In this document: piece after piece, positions 60,585-64,000 of the stretch | How the letters are laid out: each line of letters starts with the position of its first letter | Numbering within the stretch: position 1 is the stretch's first letter | Source of the DNA: Putridiphycobacter sp045107045 | GTDB lineage: Bacteria > Bacteroidota > Bacteroidia > Flavobacteriales_D > Crocinitomicaceae | NCBI GenBank assembly: GCA_045107045.1 | Contig: JBGCFR010000025.1 | Span: forward strand, 1 to 64,000 | Length of the DNA: 64,000 bases | Direction of reading: 5' to 3' | Notes under the pieces: model-generated | Told to the model about the DNA's origin: nothing | The model's database searches: none | Seen by the model: only the letters and a program-made list of their open reading frames with translations | Program-made: the position numbers and the translations under genes

Positions 60585-62108
60585 ATGAAGCCTTCAGTAG
60601 AACTTTTTAATTTAATAGAATCACTCACAAAATCAGAGAAAAGATTTTTCAAACTAAATTCAACACTTCAGTCAGGTGAAAAGAATTATATTAAAATTTT
60701 TGATTTTGTTGAGAAACAGAAAAAGTATGACGAAGAAGAATTAAAGGCACATTTTAAGGGGGAAATATTTGTGGATCACCTGCCATCAGAAAAGAATCAT
60801 CTTTACAAATTGATTTTAAAAAGCTTAAGGTCGTTTTATTCAGAGCAGAATGTTAGTGCGCAACTAAAGCAGGAGATTAAAAATGTGGAAATTTTGCATA
60901 AAAAAGCACTTTATAAGGAATGCGCAAAATTTGTAAAACGAGCTAAGAGAATCGCTAAACAATATGAAAAATTTTATTATTGGTACGAATTAATTGGATG
61001 GGAGAGAAAACTTCTTGAGGAGGCCTATGAAGAAGGAGTATTTACTCAAGATATAAATCAGCTAATTGAAGAAGAAACGGGAGTAATTGAAAAATTAAGA
61101 AATTTAGGTGAGTATCAAATACTGTATTCTAAGATCAATTTGATTTTTAAAAGCGGAGGATTTTCCAGAAATGATGAAGAACGAAAAATTGTTTCAGAAA
61201 TTGCAGACTACCATTTAATAACAGGAAAAAACACAGCCGTTTCTGTCAGAGCTACATCTATTTGTTACTATATTAAAGGATTATGTGCTGCGAGTGTTAG
61301 AGATTACGATCTTGCCATAGTCAATTTTAGAAAAACGAAAATGGTGATGGATAAATATCCAGACATTAAACAAGATTTACAAAGTAGATACATATCGACA
61401 CTAACTTTCTTATTGAGTTGCTATATTGATCAGAATGATTTTGAAAATGCCGAAAAATTTTTAAATGAGATTAAAGATTTGCCAAATCAAAAGGGGTATG
61501 ACAGCATAGACTCTAAGGTGAAAATATATTCATCAATTGGTGTAGGAGAAATACAATTGTATAACAGAAAAGGTGATTTTGAAAAAGCTAGAGAGTTATG
61601 CGAATCGGTTGATGGTAGACTTGAAGCGTATAAGAATAAATTAACGAAAGAAAAAAACCTTCTGTTGGATTACAGCAAAGCCTATACTTTATTTGGGATA
61701 GGTGATTTCAAAGCTTCATTGAAAATAGTAAATAAAATGCTGAATGATAATGAAAAAAGATTAAGGCAAGATATTTACAGTTTTTCTAGAATTTTCAACC
61801 TTGTCATACATTATGAATTAGGGAATTTTGACTTTGTAGAATATGAAGTTAAATCAACCTCACGTTTTCTGGGTAAAAAAGAGAAGGATTACTTTATTGA
61901 AAAGGTATTTATTAAATACATTAAAAAATTATCAAAAGAAGAAGCAAATTTTGGTAAGAGGGAGATATTCGAAAATTTTTATGCCGAAATAGACAAATTA
62001 TTAATGTTACCTAACGAACAAGTTATATTGGAATACTTTAATATCAAGGCTTGGGTTTATAGTAAAATAAAGCGAATTCCATTTACAGAAGCAATCCAAT
62101 CGATTTAA
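60585..62108 (+). CDS. Helical-repeat protein of unknown function
   Basis: 507 residues, no signal peptide, almost wholly helical. The start VELFNLIESLTKSEKRFFKL and the later AKFVKRAKRIAKQYEKFYYW, ENAEKFLNEIKDLPNQKG and DFEKARELCESVDGRLEAYK segments look like TPR-type repeats. It is a type of protein I associate with this phylum but cannot assign a function. It may be a cytosolic scaffold or regulator. It lies about 180 bases after the terminator hairpin and 93 before the MFS gene. Confidence 0.8.
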   Translation: MKPSVELFNLIESLTKSEKRFFKLNSTLQSGEKNYIKIFDFVEKQKKYDEEELKAHFKGEIFVDHLPSEKNHLYKLILKSLRSFYSEQNVSAQLKQEIKNVEILHKKALYKECAKFVKRAKRIAKQYEKFYYWYELIGWERKLLEEAYEEGVFTQDINQLIEEETGVIEKLRNLGEYQILYSKINLIFKSGGFSRNDEERKIVSEIADYHLITGKNTAVSVRATSICYYIKGLCAASVRDYDLAIVNFRKTKMVMDKYPDIKQDLQSRYISTLTFLLSCYIDQNDFENAEKFLNEIKDLPNQKGYDSIDSKVKIYSSIGVGEIQLYNRKGDFEKARELCESVDGRLEAYKNKLTKEKNLLLDYSKAYTLFGIGDFKASLKIVNKMLNDNEKRLRQDIYSFSRIFNLVIHYELGNFDFVEYEVKSTSRFLGKKEKDYFIEKVFIKYIKKLSKEEANFGKREIFENFYAEIDKLLMLPNEQVILEYFNIKAWVYSKIKRIPFTEAIQSI

Positions 62109-62201
62109 TTCAACCTCTTACTGGTCATCATTGCAGCAGTAACTATTGGAAATTATTTTCGTATAAATTTCTGTCTATATTAAAAAAGGGCATTACCTAT
62201 T

Positions 62202-63473
62202 ATGTCGCAAAAATTAAAATCGCCAATTCATATTATTGTTTTGCTAATCTTGGCGGGAGAAGCAATTTTCGTTTTGCCTTTTGTTATTGCAAGAGTTTTT
62301 AGACCGACCTTTTTAGCGGCATACGATTTAACTAATTATGAATTAGGTATATGTTTTTCCATTTACGGAGTAGTTGCTTTGTTTTCTTACATTTTGGGAG
62401 GACGCTTAGCAGATAAATATCCACCGCATAGTTTGATGGCAGTTGCTTTACTACTGACTGCATTGGGTGGTTTTGTGATGGCTATTTTCCCTAATTATAG
62501 TGTAATGAAATATTTGTTTGGTTATTATGGATTCACGACTATTTACTTGTTTTGGGGTGCTATGATTAAAGCAGCTAGAATTTGGGGTGGTGATTCTAAA
62601 CAAGGCAGAGCATTTGGTTTTTTAGATGGCGGACGAGGTTTAGTTGCAGCAAGTTTTGCATTATTGGGTCTTGCCATTTTCTCTTTTTTTTTAGCAAAAG
62701 ATATTGCTGTCGATATTGACACACTTAGTTTGTCAGAACGTAAGTCGGCTTTTAGGAATGTCATTTTGGTATCTTCTTTATTCGTAGCCATTACTGGAAT
62801 ACTTGTTTTATTTTTTATGAGACAAAATTCGGAATTAAAACAATCTGAAAAGCCCACGATCTTTAGTATTGCGAATTTTTTGGAAGTTGCTAAATTGAAA
62901 TCGGTTTGGTGGTTAATGATTATTATTTTGTGTGCTTATGTCGGTTACAAAATTACAGATGATTTTTCATTATATGCCAGTGAGGTAATGAACTATAACG
63001 AAGTAGAATCAGCAAAAATTGGAACATTAATGCTATTTATCCGGCCAATTATAGGGGTTAGTATTGGCCTTCTTGCCGATAGAACAAAGCCAGTATTAAT
63101 CTTAATGATTGGATTTATTCTAACCACGCTTGGGTCAATATTGTTATCTTTAGGTATTATGGGACCATCAATGTTAGTGTTTTTTATAGTTAGTATTGTG
63201 ATAGTTGCAGTTGGCGTCTATTCTGCTAGAACCTTATATTTTGCAGTTTTAGGCCAAGCAAAAGTGCCAGTTTATTTAACTGGAACTGCCGTTGGCATGA
63301 TTTCTTTTGTCGGATATATGCCTGATATTTTTATGGGACCAACAATGGGACACTTGCTTGATAACTACGAAGGTGAATTAGGTCATCAATATGTATTTTT
63401 AATGAATGCAGGGTTTGCCTTCTTGGGCTTAATTGCTGCATTTTTTTTTAGGAGATCAATGCAGAAGGTATAA
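62202..63473 (+). CDS. Major facilitator superfamily transporter
   Basis: 423 residues with about 12 helices. The loop between helices 2 and 3 is GGRLADKYPPHSLM, with the family GxLaDRxGrr-like pattern, and the second half repeats it as GLLADRTKPVLIL. The RAFGFLDGGRGLVAASFALL segment is typical of sugar- or organic-anion-type MFS proteins. The substrate is not readable. The gene converges with the acyltransferase gene, five bases away. Confidence 0.92.
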   Translation: MSQKLKSPIHIIVLLILAGEAIFVLPFVIARVFRPTFLAAYDLTNYELGICFSIYGVVALFSYILGGRLADKYPPHSLMAVALLLTALGGFVMAIFPNYSVMKYLFGYYGFTTIYLFWGAMIKAARIWGGDSKQGRAFGFLDGGRGLVAASFALLGLAIFSFFLAKDIAVDIDTLSLSERKSAFRNVILVSSLFVAITGILVLFFMRQNSELKQSEKPTIFSIANFLEVAKLKSVWWLMIIILCAYVGYKITDDFSLYASEVMNYNEVESAKIGTLMLFIRPIIGVSIGLLADRTKPVLILMIGFILTTLGSILLSLGIMGPSMLVFFIVSIVIVAVGVYSARTLYFAVLGQAKVPVYLTGTAVGMISFVGYMPDIFMGPTMGHLLDNYEGELGHQYVFLMNAGFAFLGLIAAFFFRRSMQKV

Positions 63474-63478
63474 GCGAT

Positions 63479-64000
63479 TTAAATATCTTTCAAAAGATCC
63501 TTAATAATATCTTCTGCTCTATTTTTTAGAGTATTTATAGCTTTTCTATCATCAGATTCTATTTGCTCAAAGGCTGGGCCAAATTTAACAGTAACTTTTC
63601 CTTTTGTTATGCTTAATAGTTTACCACCAGACCAAATTTTGTTTCCACCTGATATAGCTACAGGAATAATAGGCATTTTGGCCTTAACCGCAATGTGAAA
63701 CGTCCCTTTCTTAAATGGTAGAAGCTTACCTTTGTCATCAAAAGTTCCTTCAGGAAAAACAAGTACATTTTTCCCACTCTTAAGTTTGATAGCTGCAATT
63801 TTCATGCTTCTAATGGACCGTTTTGGATTTGTACGGTCAATGAATATCATACCTAACAGCCACATCATCCATCCAAAAAATGGAATTCTTAGTAATTCTC
63901 TTTTAGCTACAAAGTAAATGTTCTTCGGATAGGCACATAGTAGAATAGGCACATCAAGATAGGATGTGTGATTTGACATAATAATATAATTTTTGTCTGA
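63479..64000 (-). CDS. PlsC-type 1-acyl-glycerol-3-phosphate acyltransferase (partial)
   Basis: At least 173 residues; the N-terminus is cut by the window end, because the frame stays open through 64000 before the internal Met at 63979. The HxxxxD catalytic motif (NHTSYLD), FVAKRELLRIPFFGW, FIDRTNPKRSI and VFPEGTFDDKGKLLPFKKG are those of lysophosphatidate acyltransferases, which use acyl-ACP or acyl-CoA in membrane lipid synthesis. It converges with the MFS gene. Confidence 0.93.
   Translation of the reverse strand, partial: SDKNYIIMSNHTSYLDVPILLCAYPKNIYFVAKRELLRIPFFGWMMWLLGMIFIDRTNPKRSIRSMKIAAIKLKSGKNVLVFPEGTFDDKGKLLPFKKGTFHIAVKAKMPIIPVAISGGNKIWSGGKLLSITKGKVTVKFGPAFEQIESDDRKAINTLKNRAEDIIKDLLKDI

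Overview
The window looks like a chromosomal segment of a Bacteroidota bacterium, most probably of the class Flavobacteriia. The DNA is AT-rich. Four secreted proteins end in the type IX secretion (T9SS) type A sorting domain. Several promoters match the Bacteroidota consensus TTTG-N19-TAnnTTTG. Many products belong to families typical of this phylum, such as OMPP1/FadL-type porins, the DUF4956 and VTC pair, and Y_Y_Y/SpoIIE sensors. The species cannot be named from the sequence.

Region 1 (1-5.6 kb) is accessory DNA. It carries a short run of integron-like gene cassettes: a T9SS beta-propeller gene, a sugar-nucleotide epimerase-like gene, an ORF-poor stretch and a T9SS delta-60 repeat gene. 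They are separated by attC-like sites at 1008-1060, 2068-2139, about 2680-2749 and, degenerate, 4819-4867. In the first two cassettes the start box is complementary to the end box of the same cassette, as integron biology predicts. No integrase is visible. A truncated AraC regulator lies at the edge of the run.

Region 2 (5.6-18 kb) is a long string of small genes, all on the + strand: a monooxygenase-like protein, a frameshifted T9SS gene, a di-heme peroxidase, a TetR-controlled DUF2141 operon with a visible operator, an AraC/PEBP/NTF2-like group, two GNAT acetyltransferases, hydrolases, a Tat-exported DinB protein and a DHFR-like reductase. It looks like a flexible zone of stress and small-molecule functions.

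Region 3 (18-34.6 kb) is more core-like: glycosyltransferase and ECF sigma factor, Ppx/GppA, an ABC-2 exporter, a NYN-LOTUS protein, a large T9SS adhesin-like protein, glutathione peroxidase, a PIF1-type helicase, an O-methyltransferase, prmC, an OMPP1 porin and a lipoprotein with a PTR pentapeptide repeat.

Region 4 (34.6-64 kb) holds housekeeping genes (proS, two identical tRNA-Glu genes, rpsT, rplS) among envelope and signalling genes: OmpA, VTC/DUF4956/BNR, a polyprenyl glycosylphosphotransferase operon, a cystathionine beta-synthase-like enzyme with a metal-receptor gene, a propeller-SpoIIE phosphatase, MoxR, rhomboid, a LysM glucosaminidase, an MFS transporter and a partial PlsC-type acyltransferase cut by the window end.

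The least ordinary signal is the cassette array, in which mobile cassettes carry T9SS cargo. Next are the TetR operator and operon, the VTC-DUF4956-BNR cluster and the propeller-SpoIIE receptor.
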